64,000 nucleotides of DNA from SCGC-AG-212-J23 sp035762345 (GCA_035762345.1 DASTPE010000079.1:5329-69328); one strand, 5' to 3'; counted from the first letter of the stretch, positions 1-8,934 are shown. The notes: generated from the letters alone by a model not told the origin. A program made the numbers and translations.

Positions 1-183
1 GCGCTCCATTTCGGCGCGCATCGCCTCGCCGCAGTCGGCGAGCGCCACCTCGTAGCCGTGCGTGGACAGGTACTCGGCCAGCAGGTTGCAGATCTCGGGG
101 TCGTCGTCGACGACCAGGACGCGTACCGCGGTGTTCAGCGAGCCTACCTCTTCAGTCGCGGCGATTATACAAACGGTTTTCAT
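1..183 (-). CDS. Response regulator, receiver domain (partial, C-terminus beyond window)
   Basis: The reverse strand encodes the start of a CheY-like receiver domain: strand beta1 is VRVLVVDDDPEI, carrying the acidic DDD metal-binding triplet, followed by an amphipathic helix (NLLAEYLSTHGYEV). The rest, including the phospho-acceptor Asp and any output domain, lies left of base 1. The ATG at 183-181 gives 15 extra residues before the receiver fold, and a perfect TATAAT lies inside that stretch (positions 168-163). A CTG at 138, preceded by GAAGAGG, would give a more normal N-terminus. A partner kinase is not visible. The receiver assignment is firm; the start is uncertain. Confidence 0.8.
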   Translation of the reverse strand, partial: MKTVCIIAATEEVGSLNTAVRVLVVDDDPEICNLLAEYLSTHGYEVALADCGEAMRAEMER

Positions 184-204
184 ACGCGACCTAAACCATT
201 AACC

Positions 205-514
205 GCGAGCGGGACCATTGCGCACGCCTAGCTCAGCGTCAACGGCATGATCATGCTCGGCTCGGTACTCGAGCGCGAGACGCAATTCGGCCGCCTGACG
301 AAGCAGCCCGACGAGATCCGCGGCGCCGAGACCCAGTCGTCATACCGTCGTCGTCAACGATGCGGACGCTATCTACGCGCGGGCGAAGGCGGCCGGGGCG
401 CGGATTGCGATCGACATCAAGGACGAGGACTACGGCGGCCGCGGCTTTTCCTGCTACGACGTCGAGGGTCATCTCTGGAGCTTTGGCACCTATGACCCAT
501 CGACCGCCGGCTGA
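205..514 (+). pseudogene. VOC/glyoxalase-fold protein remnant
   Basis: Pieces of a PhnB/glyoxalase-like VOC protein are readable in two frames. Frame one has GTIAHA, a TAG stop at 229-231 where the family usually has Glu, then LSVNGMIMLGSV and a stretch ending AETQS. Around 346-350 an extra C shifts the frame. The downstream frame reads VVVNDADAIYARAKAAGA, then DEDYGGRGFSCYDVEG and LWSFGTYDPS, and stops at 512-514. The 5' part of the gene is absent, because the neighbouring regulator gene lies where it should be. The family motifs are clear. The nonsense codon plus the frameshift plus the truncation argue for a real dead gene rather than one sequencing error. Confidence 0.75.
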
Positions 515-583
515 TACAAGCCGGCAACACGACGTTTTCAGAAGAGACGCACTGCATTAACCGCCGTTGCCTATGCTCGGCGC

Positions 584-949
584 ATGACCGAACTAACGCT
601 CCAGGCCGGCGAGACCCTGCGCATCAGGACCGGCCGTCGCTTGTTCCTCGTGATGCGCTCCGGATCGAGCTTCGAGGTCCGTGTCGTCGGGCGCGGCATT
701 GGCGTGCGGCTCATGCGTGCCGCCTATGCCTGGTGGCTGAGTGTGCATCGGAGGGGCGCCCGGGTCGCGCGACGCTACATGCAGGCCCGGCGTGAGGAAG
801 CGCAGGCACGGCTGCTCGCGCAGCTCGATTCGCGCATCCTCAAGGACATCGGGATGGAGCCGCACCACGGCAGCTCGCTCGCCGAGCGCGTCCACGAGCA
901 CCGTCGCCACGAGGTCCTGCGCACGCTGGCCAGCCGGCTCGGGAGCTGA
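584..949 (+). CDS. DUF1127-containing small basic protein
   Basis: A 121-residue, Arg-rich protein. Residues about 4-16 (TLQAGETLRIRTG) resemble the start of a DUF2917-type cupin-like strand. The C-terminal third carries the DUF1127 signature, LDSRILKDIGMEP, preceded by a basic amphipathic helix (RRYMQARREEAQARLLAQ). DUF1127 proteins are short regulators of phosphate, carbon or RNA metabolism in proteobacteria; the function here is not established. The gene stands alone between the decayed VOC gene and a converging outer-membrane gene. The start is the only ATG before the conserved part. The role is unknown. Confidence 0.65.
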   Translation: MTELTLQAGETLRIRTGRRLFLVMRSGSSFEVRVVGRGIGVRLMRAAYAWWLSVHRRGARVARRYMQARREEAQARLLAQLDSRILKDIGMEPHHGSSLAERVHEHRRHEVLRTLASRLGS

Positions 950-972
950 TGCCCGAGGTGCTGGCGCCGGGC

Positions 973-1515
973 CTACCGGAAGCTGTAGACGAAGCCGATG
1001 CTTAGCACGTCGACGTCCGTTTCGACCAGCTTGCCACCGCCCAGATTACTGTAGCGCTGCCATTCGCCGCGCACGCCCCAGTTGCGCGTGAAGTCGTAGC
1101 GCAGGCCGACGCCGTAGGTGAGGTCGGTATTGTCCTCATCGGCGAAGGGACCTTCGAGCTGGCCAAAGTAGCCGCCGAGCTTGGCGTAAAGGAAGAAGTT
1201 GCTGGTGAACGGAAAGGACGCGATCGCGACGAGCTCCCACGCCTTGCCCTCGGTGTCGCCAGCGCTCGTCGAGGCTTCACCGAGCTCGTGGTAGCCGAAC
1301 TCCGCCGCGAAGTGCTTGTTGAACTGGTAGCCGGCAAGGATCCGCAGGGCGGTGTCCTCGGCATCGCAGCTGCCGAAGCTTCCACAGGCGTCTTTGAAGT
1401 CCGAGCGTCCGGCCGAGGCGCCGATGTACAGGTTGCTCCAGACGGACTGCGCCGCCGCGGCGCCGGCGAAGGCCAGCGCCGCCGCCGCGCCGGCGGCGGC
1501 CAGCAGGCATTTCAT
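973..1515 (-). CDS. Outer-membrane beta-barrel protein (OmpA/OmpW-like small porin fold)
   Basis: A 180-residue exported protein. I start it at the internal ATG (1515), which gives a clean signal peptide MKCLLAAAGAAAALAFAGAAAAQ. An upstream start would place 25 non-signal residues first. The mature part opens with LYIGASAGRSDFKD and continues in alternating amphipathic strands (LRILAGYQFNKHFAAEFGYHELG, FFLYAKLGGYFGQL, YGVGLRYDFTRNWGVRGEWQRY), ending VLSIGFVYSFR, the pattern of the eight-stranded OMP_b-brl family. Two cysteines about seven residues apart near the N-terminus could form a loop disulfide. It is transcribed divergently from the RND operon. Ligand and role are unknown. Confidence 0.75.
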   Translation of the reverse strand: MKCLLAAAGAAAALAFAGAAAAQSVWSNLYIGASAGRSDFKDACGSFGSCDAEDTALRILAGYQFNKHFAAEFGYHELGEASTSAGDTEGKAWELVAIASFPFTSNFFLYAKLGGYFGQLEGPFADEDNTDLTYGVGLRYDFTRNWGVRGEWQRYSNLGGGKLVETDVDVLSIGFVYSFR

Positions 1516-1674
1516 AGAGTCTGCGCTCGGTCGAAATAAGAAACAAAGATCTTCGCCTTTTGCTGCGCGCCCATCAATCGGTGCACGCAAGCATCACGAA
1601 CTTGCTGTGCCGCTCGAGTACCACGAGGGCTCTGCGCCATTCGGCCAGCTCTACCCGATGTCGTCTCCCCTGCT

Positions 1675-1691
1675 ACGGAGGGAGTCTCCGT
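1675..1691. other. Inverted repeat upstream of the RND efflux operon
   Basis: Within the 268-base gap between the divergent barrel gene and the efflux operon, ACGGAG-GGAGT-CTCCGT forms a 6-bp perfect inverted repeat about 95 bases before the adaptor start. A TTGACT hexamer follows directly at 1692-1697, but no convincing -10 sits at normal spacing. It could be an operator for an unlinked regulator or simply a stem-loop. No local TetR or MerR gene is present. Confidence 0.25.
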
Positions 1692-1783
1692 TTGACTACT
1701 GCCGAAGCATTACAACTGCAACATGACACTTGAAATCGGACGTTAGAATCGCGGGCTCGCGCTGGCTCAATCGGGGAATCCGC

Positions 1784-2989
1784 ATGCGTTTCAAACAGCT
1801 TTTGCCGGTCCTCCTGAGCGCTGTGGTGGCGGCTTGCAGCCCTTCCAACGGCAGGGAAAAGGGCGGCAAAGACCACGGCGGTGGCCCCATGGGCGGCATG
1901 CAGGCCCCGGAAGTCTCGGTGGTCACGGCTGAGGTGCAGCCGCTGCCGGTCACATGGGAATACGTCGGCCAGACGGTCGGCTCGCGAGAGGTCGAAGTCC
2001 GCGCCCGCGTCACGGGCATCCTGCTTACCCGGAATTTCAAGGAAGGCGAGCGCGTCAAGAAGGGCCAATCTCTCTTCACCATCGACCCGGAGCCGTTCAA
2101 GGCCGCAGCGGCGCGCGCGGAAGCCGATGTCGTGGCGGCGCAGGCGCGCTACGAGCAGGCAAAGCGCAACGCCGCGAGGCTCCGCCCGCTGTACGCGGAA
2201 AAGGCGGTGAGCCAGAAGGAGCACGACGACGCCGTGTCGGCCGAGGACATCGGGGCGGCGGACGTGAAGGCTGCGCAGGCCCGGCTCGTCGAAGCGAAGC
2301 TCAACCTCGAGTACACGAGGGTCGAGGCCCCGATTTCCGGGATTACCACACGCGCCATACCGTCCGAGGGCACGCTCGTCTCCGGCCCCAACGTGTTGCT
2401 CACGAGCGTGGTGCAGATCGACCCGATGTGGGTGAACTTCGGCATCGCCGACAACGAGCAGGCGCGCATCCAGAAGGACGTGCAGGCCGGAAACCTCAAG
2501 CTGCCGCGCAACTTCGAAGTGGAGTTGCGGCTCGCCGACGGCAGCGTCTACCCGCAAAAAGGCAAGCTGGACTTCGCCGACGTGCGTGTTTCCACGCAGA
2601 CGGGTACCCGCGAGGCGCGCGCCGAGGTCCCCAATGCCGACGGTTACCTCCGCCCCGGGCAATTCGTACGCGTTGTCCTCAAGGGCGCGGTGATTCCCAA
2701 TGCCGTGACTGTCCCTCAGAGAGCCGTGTTGGAGGGACCGCAGGGCAAGTTCGTCTACGTTGTGGATGAGAAAAGCACCGCGCAGCCTCGGCCCGTCGAG
2801 GCTGGGCAGTGGGCGGGAGAGCGCTGGGTGATCAGCTCGGGCTTGAAGGGCGGCGAGCGCGTGATCGTCGACGGGGTGATGAAGATCGGGCCCGGCGCCC
2901 CGGTGAAGATCGCCGAGAAAAAGCCCGAAGCCCAGCCGGAGCAGAAGAAGATGGCCGAGAAGCCGGCCGAAAAGCAGGCGAAGAAATAA
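1784..2989 (+). CDS. RND efflux periplasmic adaptor (membrane fusion lipoprotein)
   Basis: A 401-residue HlyD/AcrA-family adaptor that links an inner-membrane RND pump to an outer-membrane channel. The start chosen at 1784 gives a lipoprotein signal (MRFKQLLPVLLSAVVAACS, lipobox VAAC); an in-frame ATG 18 codons upstream would bury it. A Gly/His-rich linker (DHGGGPMGGM) follows. Then come the lipoyl-like half motifs (VRARVTGILLTRNFKEGERVKKGQ), a coiled-coil hairpin (about residues 100-155), and the second lipoyl half (VEAPISGITTRAI). The C-terminal tail is rich in Lys/Glu/Ala. It overlaps the pump gene by one base (TAATG), so the two are co-translated. The substrate cannot be read from sequence. 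Confidence 0.93.
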   Translation: MRFKQLLPVLLSAVVAACSPSNGREKGGKDHGGGPMGGMQAPEVSVVTAEVQPLPVTWEYVGQTVGSREVEVRARVTGILLTRNFKEGERVKKGQSLFTIDPEPFKAAAARAEADVVAAQARYEQAKRNAARLRPLYAEKAVSQKEHDDAVSAEDIGAADVKAAQARLVEAKLNLEYTRVEAPISGITTRAIPSEGTLVSGPNVLLTSVVQIDPMWVNFGIADNEQARIQKDVQAGNLKLPRNFEVELRLADGSVYPQKGKLDFADVRVSTQTGTREARAEVPNADGYLRPGQFVRVVLKGAVIPNAVTVPQRAVLEGPQGKFVYVVDEKSTAQPRPVEAGQWAGERWVISSGLKGGERVIVDGVMKIGPGAPVKIAEKKPEAQPEQKKMAEKPAEKQAKK

Positions 2990-5900
2990 TGTTGTCCCGT
3001 TTCTTCATCGACCGGCCGATTTTCGCGGCGGTCCTTTCCATCTTCGTCGTGCTGGCAGGGCTCGCGTCGATGCGCGTGCTGCCGATCGCGCAGTATCCGG
3101 AGATCGCGCCGCCGGTGGTGACGGTGACCGCGATCTATCCCGGGGCCTCGGCTGCGGTGCTCGAATCCACCGTCGCGGCGCCGATCGAAAACGCGATCAA
3201 CGGCGTCGAGAACATGCTCTACATGAACTCGACCTCGTCGGCGAACGGCATGGTGCAGATCCAGGTCACCTTCGAGATCGGCACCGACATCGACCAGGCG
3301 ACGCTCAACGTCAACAACCGCGCCAAGCAGGTCGAGCCGCGCCTGCCGCTCGAAGTACGCCGCCAGGGCCTCACCGTGGAGAAGGGTTCGTCGGCCTTCC
3401 TGCAGGTGATCGCGTTCTATTCGCCCGAGGGTCGCCACGACGACGTCTACATCTCGAACTACGTGACGCTGAATGTGCTCGACGAAATCAAGCGCGTTCG
3501 GGGGACGACGCTGGTCCAGATCTTCGGCGCCAAGGACTACGCGATGCGCATCTGGCTCAGGCCCGACCGGCTCGCGACGCTCAAGATGGCGCCGAGCGAC
3601 GTGATCGACGCGCTGAACGAGCAGAACCAGCAGTACGCCGCGGGCAAGGTCGGCGAGACGCCCACCGCCGGGCAGCAGGAGCTCACCTACAGCGTGACCG
3701 CGAAGGGGCGGCTCTCCGAAGTTGGCGAGTTCGAGAACATCATCCTGCGTGCAAACGGCGACGGGTCGCTGCTCAGGCTCAAGGACGTCGCGCGCGTCGA
3801 GCTCGCTGCCAAGGACTATAGCTTCATCGGCAAGTACAACGGCCGGCCGGCAACGCTGATGGGCGTGTTCCTCCAGCCGGGCGCCAACCAGATCGAGGTC
3901 GGCAAGGCGGTGCGCACGAAGCTCACCGAGCTTTCGCAGCGATTCCCCGCGGGCTTCACCTACGCGATCCCCTTCGACACCACCATGTTCGTCGAGGTGT
4001 CGATCCGCGAGGTAGTGATTACGCTGCTCGAGGCGATGCTGCTCGTGTTCGCCGTGGTGTATATCTTCCTGCAGGACTGGCGCGCGACCCTGATTCCATT
4101 CGCCGCGGTACCGGTATCGCTCATCGGCAGCTTCGCGGGGCTCTTCGCGCTCGGCTACTCGATCAATACCTCGACGCTCTTCGGCATGGTGCTCGCGATC
4201 GGCATCGTGGTCGACGACGCGATCGTCGTGCTCGAGAACGTCGAGCGCATCATGAAGGAAGAAGGGCTCGGGCCGCGCGACGCGGCGGTGAAGGCGATGC
4301 AGGAGGTGACAAGCCCCATCATTGCCATCGTGCTCGTGCTGTGCGCGGTGTTCATCCCGATCGCGTTCCTCGGCGGCCTGACAGGCGAGCTCTACCGGCA
4401 GTTCGCGGTCACCATCTCGATCGCGGTGGTGATCTCCGGCTTCGTCGCGCTCACGCTCACCCCGAGCCTGTGCGCGGTCGTGCTCAAGAAGGAGCACAAA
4501 CACGCCGACACCTGGTTCGGCTGGTTCAACCGCGGCTTCGCGCGCGTCACCGACCGCTACGAGAACGGCGTCGCCTGGATGATCCGCCGCGGCGGCATCG
4601 CCCTCATCCTCTTTGCCGGCATGGTGGCGCTGACGGGCTTTCTCTGGCGCACCGTTCCGGGGTCGCTCGTGCCCGACGAGGACCAGGGCTGGTACTTCTC
4701 GCCGGTGATCCTGCCCGACGGGGCGTCGCTTGCGCGTACCGACAAGGTCGTCGAAGAGGTGAGCGCCGCGATCCGCTCCAATCCGTTCAACGAGCACGTG
4801 ATGGCGTTTACCGGCTTCGACTTCGCCGGCGGGTTCGTGTTCCGCGAAAACGCGGCGACGATCTTCGTCACGCAGAAGCACTGGGACGAACGCCCCATGC
4901 CGGTCGCGGCCCTCGTAGGCGAGTTCTACGGCAAGACCGCGCACATCAAGGAGGGCCTTGCCATCGCCTTCCCGCCGCCGGCGATCTTCGGCCTCGGCAC
5001 CGCGGGCGGCTTCGAGTTCTATATCCAGAACCGCGGCGAAGGCGGCGCGAAGCGCCTCTGGGAGGTGACGCAGCAGTTCATCGGCGCGGCCTCGAAGAGC
5101 CCGAAGATCGCGATGGCGAACACGTTCTGGCGCGCCAACGTGCCGCAGCTCTACGTCGACGTGGACCGCGAGAAGGCGAAATCGCTCGGCGTGCCGCTCG
5201 ACGACATCTTCAACACCCTTGCCGCGACGCTTGGCAGCTACTACGTCAACGACTTCAACAAGTACGGCCGCACCTGGCAGGTGTTGCTGTCCGCGGAGCC
5301 GTCGCAGCGCGGTAGCCCCGAGGACGCGGGCGCCGTTTACGTGCGAAGCGAGAAGAAAGAGATGATCCCGCTGCGCTCGCTCGCGCGCATCGAGTATTCG
5401 AGCGGCCCCGGCACGCTCACGCGCTTCAACAACCTGCCGGCGGTGCAGGTCCTGGGGGCGGGCAGGCCGGGGGTGAGCTCGGGCGACGCAATCGCCGAAA
5501 TCGAGCGCATCGCGAAAGAGGTGCTCCCGCCCGAGTTCAGCCTGGACTGGAGCGGCGCATCATTCCAGGAGAAGCGCTCGGGCGGAACCTCGGTCGTGGT
5601 GCTCGCTCTCGGCGCCCTGATGGCCTTCCTCATCCTTGCGGCGCAGTACGAGAAGTGGTCGCTGCCACTCTCGGTGATGCTCGCGCTGCCGTTCGGCACG
5701 TTCGGCGCGCTCGCCGCCGTGTGGCTGAGGGGACTGACGAATGATGTGTATTTCCAGATCGGCCTGGTAACCCTGCTCGGTCTCGCGGCGAAGAACGCGA
5801 TCCTGATCGTCGAGTTCGCGGTGCTGAAGCACGAGGAAGGACTGTCGGCCTCGGCCGCGGCGGTCGAGGCCGCGCGGCTTCGCTTCCGGCCGATCCTGAT

Positions 5901-6186
5901 GACCTCGCTCGCTTTCATCCTCGGCGTGCTGCCGCTGGCAACCTCGACCGGCGCGGGCGCGGGAGCCCGCGTGTCGGCCGGTACCGGCGTGATGGGTGGG
6001 ATGCTTGCGGCCACGTTCCTCGCCATCTTCTTCGTGCCGACCTTCTTCAAGCTGCTCACCGACCGTCACCTCACCGAGAAGCGCTCGAGCCAGGAGATCA
6101 AGGAGGAAGCGGCGCATGCGCGCACCGTGACACATGCCCCGGTCCATCGTCCCCGCATCGCCCCGCACGGGGCGGGCGACGAATGA
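2989..6186 (+). CDS. RND multidrug efflux pump, HAE1 family (AcrB/MexB-like)
   Basis: A 1065-residue proton-driven inner-membrane pump, close to AcrB in length. The N-terminus MLSRFFIDRPIFAAVL is the classic cytosolic helix plus TM1 of the HAE1 group. The proton-relay acids of TM4 are D409 and D410 in GIVVDDAIVVLENVER. The TM10 lysine is K935 in GLAAKNAILIVEFA. Two large periplasmic loops follow TM1 and TM7. The C-terminal tail after the last helix is long and polar (HARTVTHAPVHRPRIAPH). The start ATG overlaps the adaptor stop, and the end overlaps the channel gene by ATGA, so this is a three-gene tripartite operon. The drug range is unknown. Confidence 0.95.
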   Translation: MLSRFFIDRPIFAAVLSIFVVLAGLASMRVLPIAQYPEIAPPVVTVTAIYPGASAAVLESTVAAPIENAINGVENMLYMNSTSSANGMVQIQVTFEIGTDIDQATLNVNNRAKQVEPRLPLEVRRQGLTVEKGSSAFLQVIAFYSPEGRHDDVYISNYVTLNVLDEIKRVRGTTLVQIFGAKDYAMRIWLRPDRLATLKMAPSDVIDALNEQNQQYAAGKVGETPTAGQQELTYSVTAKGRLSEVGEFENIILRANGDGSLLRLKDVARVELAAKDYSFIGKYNGRPATLMGVFLQPGANQIEVGKAVRTKLTELSQRFPAGFTYAIPFDTTMFVEVSIREVVITLLEAMLLVFAVVYIFLQDWRATLIPFAAVPVSLIGSFAGLFALGYSINTSTLFGMVLAIGIVVDDAIVVLENVERIMKEEGLGPRDAAVKAMQEVTSPIIAIVLVLCAVFIPIAFLGGLTGELYRQFAVTISIAVVISGFVALTLTPSLCAVVLKKEHKHADTWFGWFNRGFARVTDRYENGVAWMIRRGGIALILFAGMVALTGFLWRTVPGSLVPDEDQGWYFSPVILPDGASLARTDKVVEEVSAAIRSNPFNEHVMAFTGFDFAGGFVFRENAATIFVTQKHWDERPMPVAALVGEFYGKTAHIKEGLAIAFPPPAIFGLGTAGGFEFYIQNRGEGGAKRLWEVTQQFIGAASKSPKIAMANTFWRANVPQLYVDVDREKAKSLGVPLDDIFNTLAATLGSYYVNDFNKYGRTWQVLLSAEPSQRGSPEDAGAVYVRSEKKEMIPLRSLARIEYSSGPGTLTRFNNLPAVQVLGAGRPGVSSGDAIAEIERIAKEVLPPEFSLDWSGASFQEKRSGGTSVVVLALGALMAFLILAAQYEKWSLPLSVMLALPFGTFGALAAVWLRGLTNDVYFQIGLVTLLGLAAKNAILIVEFAVLKHEEGLSASAAAVEAARLRFRPILMTSLAFILGVLPLATSTGAGAGARVSAGTGVMGGMLAATFLAIFFVPTFFKLLTDRHLTEKRSSQEIKEEAAHARTVTHAPVHRPRIAPHGAGDE

Positions 6187-7565
6187 AAAGGCTTTCCGTC
6201 CTGCTGGCGTGCCTAGTTCTCGGTTGCATGGTGGGGCCGAAATACGAGAAGCCCGCGGTCGAGCTGCCCGAGGGCTGGAAGGAGACCGCGCCGCGCTTCG
6301 CTGAGGATGGGAGATGGTGGCGCGTTTATGGTGACCCTCAACTGGAAGCAACCATCGACGAAGCTTTGGCCGGCAACGCTGACTTACTGGTGGCGGCGGC
6401 GCGCGTGGACGAAGCGCGAGCGCTGCTCGATGAGGCGAACTCGTTCTTCTGGCCGTCGGTGAGCGCGCAGGCGAGCGCGAGCCGGCAGGAAGTGTCGACG
6501 CGCACCGCCACCTTCTTCTCAGGCATCCCGCGCGAGTACAACAGCCACCGCGCGACGCTGAACGTGTCCTACGAGCTCGACCTCTTCGGCCGGCTGCGGT
6601 CGAATGCGGCGGCGGCGCGCGCCGAGCTCGAGGCGAACGAGGCTTCGCGCGAGGCCGTGCGTCTCGCGCTCGCGGCACAGGTGGCGAGGTCGTACTTCGC
6701 TTTGCGCGCTCTGGATGAGCAGGTCTTGCTCACAAGACGGAATGTTGCGCTGCGCGAAGAGGCGCTCGCGCTGCAGCGCCGCCGCTTGCAGGGCGGCGTG
6801 ATCTCGGAGTTCGAACTGCGCCAGCTCGAGGCCGAGGCCGCAGTGGTGCGCGCGCAGCTCCCGCCGCTCGAGCGCGACCGCGAGCGCGAGGAAGTCGCGC
6901 TTTCGGTGCTACTTGGCCGCAGCCCCAAGCAGGTTTTTGAAGGGAATGTGAAAGTCAAAGAAGCGGCTGATGAAACACCCGGCCCGCCGGCGATTCCGTC
7001 CGGCCTGCCCTCCGAACTGCTGCTGCGCCGACCGGACTTGGTAGAGGCCGAGCGTCTGCTCGTTGCGGCGAACGCGCGCATCGGCGTGGCGCGCGCTGAA
7101 ATGTTTCCCTCGATCGCGCTGACTGGCTTCCTCGGCAGCGAAAGCGCAGCGCTTTCGAACCTCTTCTCCGGCAGCGCGGCTGCCACGTGGCAGATCGCGG
7201 CCTCGGTGACCCAGCCGATTTTCCAGGGCGGCCGCCTGCAGGCGCGCACCGAGCAGGCCGAGGCGCGCGAGCGTGCCGCGGTCACGCAATACCAGCAGGC
7301 GATCCGCGCCGCATTCGGCGAGGTGAGGAGCGCGCTCATCGCGCAGAGCCGCGCGCGCGAAAGCTACGAGGCGGAATCGGCGCGCGCCAACGCGCTCACC
7401 GAAAGCCTGCGCCTCGCACGGCTTCGCTATCAGAACGGCGTCGCGAGCCAGCTGGACGTGCTCGATGCCGAGCGCGGCCTGCTCGCGGCGCAGGTCGCGA
7501 GAGTGGATGCGTTGCGCGCGCATCGCGCCGCCGTAGCGGACCTGTTCCGCGCGCTCGGCGGCTAA
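6183..7565 (+). CDS. RND efflux outer-membrane lipoprotein channel (NodT/OprM family)
   Basis: A 460-residue TolC-like outer-membrane factor. The N-terminus has a lipobox (LACLVLGC) followed by MVGPKYEKPAVELP, the hallmark opening of NodT-type channels. Repeated helical hairpins (ADLLVAAARVDEARALLDEANS and the matching ARIGVARAEMFPSIALTGFLG in the second half) show the duplicated OEP domains. Beta strands such as ATLNVSYELDLFGRL form the barrel part. It is the third gene of the efflux operon, with an ATGA overlap with the pump. It should close the tripartite export path across the outer membrane. Confidence 0.93.
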   Translation: MKRLSVLLACLVLGCMVGPKYEKPAVELPEGWKETAPRFAEDGRWWRVYGDPQLEATIDEALAGNADLLVAAARVDEARALLDEANSFFWPSVSAQASASRQEVSTRTATFFSGIPREYNSHRATLNVSYELDLFGRLRSNAAAARAELEANEASREAVRLALAAQVARSYFALRALDEQVLLTRRNVALREEALALQRRRLQGGVISEFELRQLEAEAAVVRAQLPPLERDREREEVALSVLLGRSPKQVFEGNVKVKEAADETPGPPAIPSGLPSELLLRRPDLVEAERLLVAANARIGVARAEMFPSIALTGFLGSESAALSNLFSGSAAATWQIAASVTQPIFQGGRLQARTEQAEARERAAVTQYQQAIRAAFGEVRSALIAQSRARESYEAESARANALTESLRLARLRYQNGVASQLDVLDAERGLLAAQVARVDALRAHRAAVADLFRALGG

Positions 7566-7816
7566 TGACCACCGCTTTTTGGTGCGTATTCGGCGCGGTC
7601 CTGCTTCCCTACATTTCGTTTGGCATTGCGCGGAACAGGGGCAGGGATGCGCAAGGCCGGCGGCTGCGCGACAACCGCAACCCGCGAGACTTCTGGATCG
7701 ATGCCCTGGCGTTCTACCTCGGTGAGAGGAGCACGCTGCGCTCGTCGCCGCAGTTTGCAAGCTCGGGTTGCGTGCTCGGGCTATTTATCGTCGCAGGCTT
7801 GGGGAGCAACGCATGA
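7565..7816 (+). CDS. MAPEG-family protein with internal deletion
   Basis: An 83-residue membrane protein whose N-terminal 45 residues match the first helix and loop of MAPEG-fold proteins (TTAFWCVFGAVLLPYISFGIAR, then DNRNPRDF). Its last 35 residues match the family's final segment (STLRS then GCVLGLFIVAG). The middle roughly 45 residues, normally two transmembrane helices, are missing, although the frame stays open. MAPEG proteins are about 130 residues with four helices, so this one is probably a non-functional or much altered relic. The start overlaps the channel-gene stop (TAATG) and the end overlaps the next gene (ATGA), so it remains part of a tightly packed transcript. Confidence 0.6.
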   Translation: MTTAFWCVFGAVLLPYISFGIARNRGRDAQGRRLRDNRNPRDFWIDALAFYLGERSTLRSSPQFASSGCVLGLFIVAGLGSNA

Positions 7817-8934
7817 AAACACTGTTGATGGTCGGTACGCGCAAAGGCGCGTGGCTGTTCCACGGGGACGCCTCGCGCAATAGCTGGCGCCTCGACGGGC
7901 CGCATTTCCTCGGCCACATCTTCAATCACATCGTGCTCGATCCGCGCGACCGGCGCACGCTGCTCGCTGCGGCGAAAACCGGGCATCTCGGGCCGACGAT
8001 TTTCCGCTCGACCGACCGTGGCAAGATGTGGAAGGAAGCGGCGCAGCCGCCGGCATTCGCCAAGGCGGCGGACGGGAAGGGTCGCGCGGTCGACCACACG
8101 TTCTGGCTCACGCCCGGCCACGCTTCGCAGAGCGGCGTGTGGTTCGCCGGCACCTCGCCGCAGGGCCTTTTTCGCTCGGAAGACGGCGGCTCGAGCTGGT
8201 CGCCTTTCTCCGCCATCAACGACGACCCGCAGTACCGCGAGTGGATGGGAACCGTGCAGGACGGCACCCCGGACGGGCCGAAACTGCACTCGATCATCGT
8301 CGACCCGCGCGATCCGGCGCACATGTACTTCGCGATGTCGGGCGGCGGAGTGCATGAGTCGCTCGACGGCGGCCAAACTTTCAAGCCGCTGGTTAAGGGA
8401 CTGGAGGTGGTGGAGGGCTTCGATCGCGCCAACGTGACTTTCCACGACCCGCATTGCATCCGCATCTGTCCGAGCAACCCCGACCGCCTCTACCAGCAGA
8501 ACCATTGCGGCATCTATCGGCTCGATCGGCCTTCGAACGAATGGGTGCGCATCGGAAAGGCGATGCCCAAGCGCGTCGGCGACGTCGGCTTTCCCATGGT
8601 CGTGCACCCGCGTGACGCCGACACCGCTTGGGTCATGCCGATGGATGGCGGCACCGTATGGCCGCGCACCAGCCCCGACGGGAAACCGGCCGTTTACCGG
8701 ACAAAAGATGGAGGAAAGAGCTGGGAACGGCTCGATTCCGGAATGCCCGAAAAGCACGCGTGGTGGACAATCAAGCGCCAGGCGATGTGCGCGGACTCCG
8801 GCAAGCCGGTGGGGCTCTATTTCGGCACGACGAGCGGCGAGCTCTGGATGAGCGGCGACGAAGGGCGCAAATGGAAATGCATCGCGCGCCATTTGCCCGA
8901 AATCTACGCTGTGGAAGCCACGGAATTGGCGTGA
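7813..8934 (+). CDS. BNR/Asp-box beta-propeller protein (sialidase-like fold, unknown substrate)
   Basis: A 373-residue cytosolic protein with no signal peptide (MKTLLMVGTRKGAWLF). It contains five Asp-box turns of the S/T-x-D-x-G-x-x-W/F type: STDRGKMWKE, SEDGGSSWSPF, SLDGGQTFKPL, TKDGGKSWERL and SGDEGRKWKCI. These mark a beta-propeller of the sialidase/VPS10 type. The Arg triad and Tyr-Glu pair of true sialidases are not recognisable, so I infer a non-sialidase role. The start overlaps the preceding stop by ATGA, and the stop overlaps the MoaD-like gene by GTGA. This suggests the propeller and the ubiquitin-like protein act together. Fold confidence is high; function is unknown. Confidence 0.8.
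   Translation: MKTLLMVGTRKGAWLFHGDASRNSWRLDGPHFLGHIFNHIVLDPRDRRTLLAAAKTGHLGPTIFRSTDRGKMWKEAAQPPAFAKAADGKGRAVDHTFWLTPGHASQSGVWFAGTSPQGLFRSEDGGSSWSPFSAINDDPQYREWMGTVQDGTPDGPKLHSIIVDPRDPAHMYFAMSGGGVHESLDGGQTFKPLVKGLEVVEGFDRANVTFHDPHCIRICPSNPDRLYQQNHCGIYRLDRPSNEWVRIGKAMPKRVGDVGFPMVVHPRDADTAWVMPMDGGTVWPRTSPDGKPAVYRTKDGGKSWERLDSGMPEKHAWWTIKRQAMCADSGKPVGLYFGTTSGELWMSGDEGRKWKCIARHLPEIYAVEATELA

Noticed and set aside
1550..1580. Fnr-type site near the small outer-membrane protein gene
   Set aside because: A TTGCT and an ATCAA occur but eight bases apart, not four.
2755..4944. A 729-codon open frame antisense to the RND adaptor/pump genes
   Set aside because: It mirrors real genes on the other strand, has Arg/His/Asp-rich low-complexity composition and no recognisable motif; it is a high-GC shadow.
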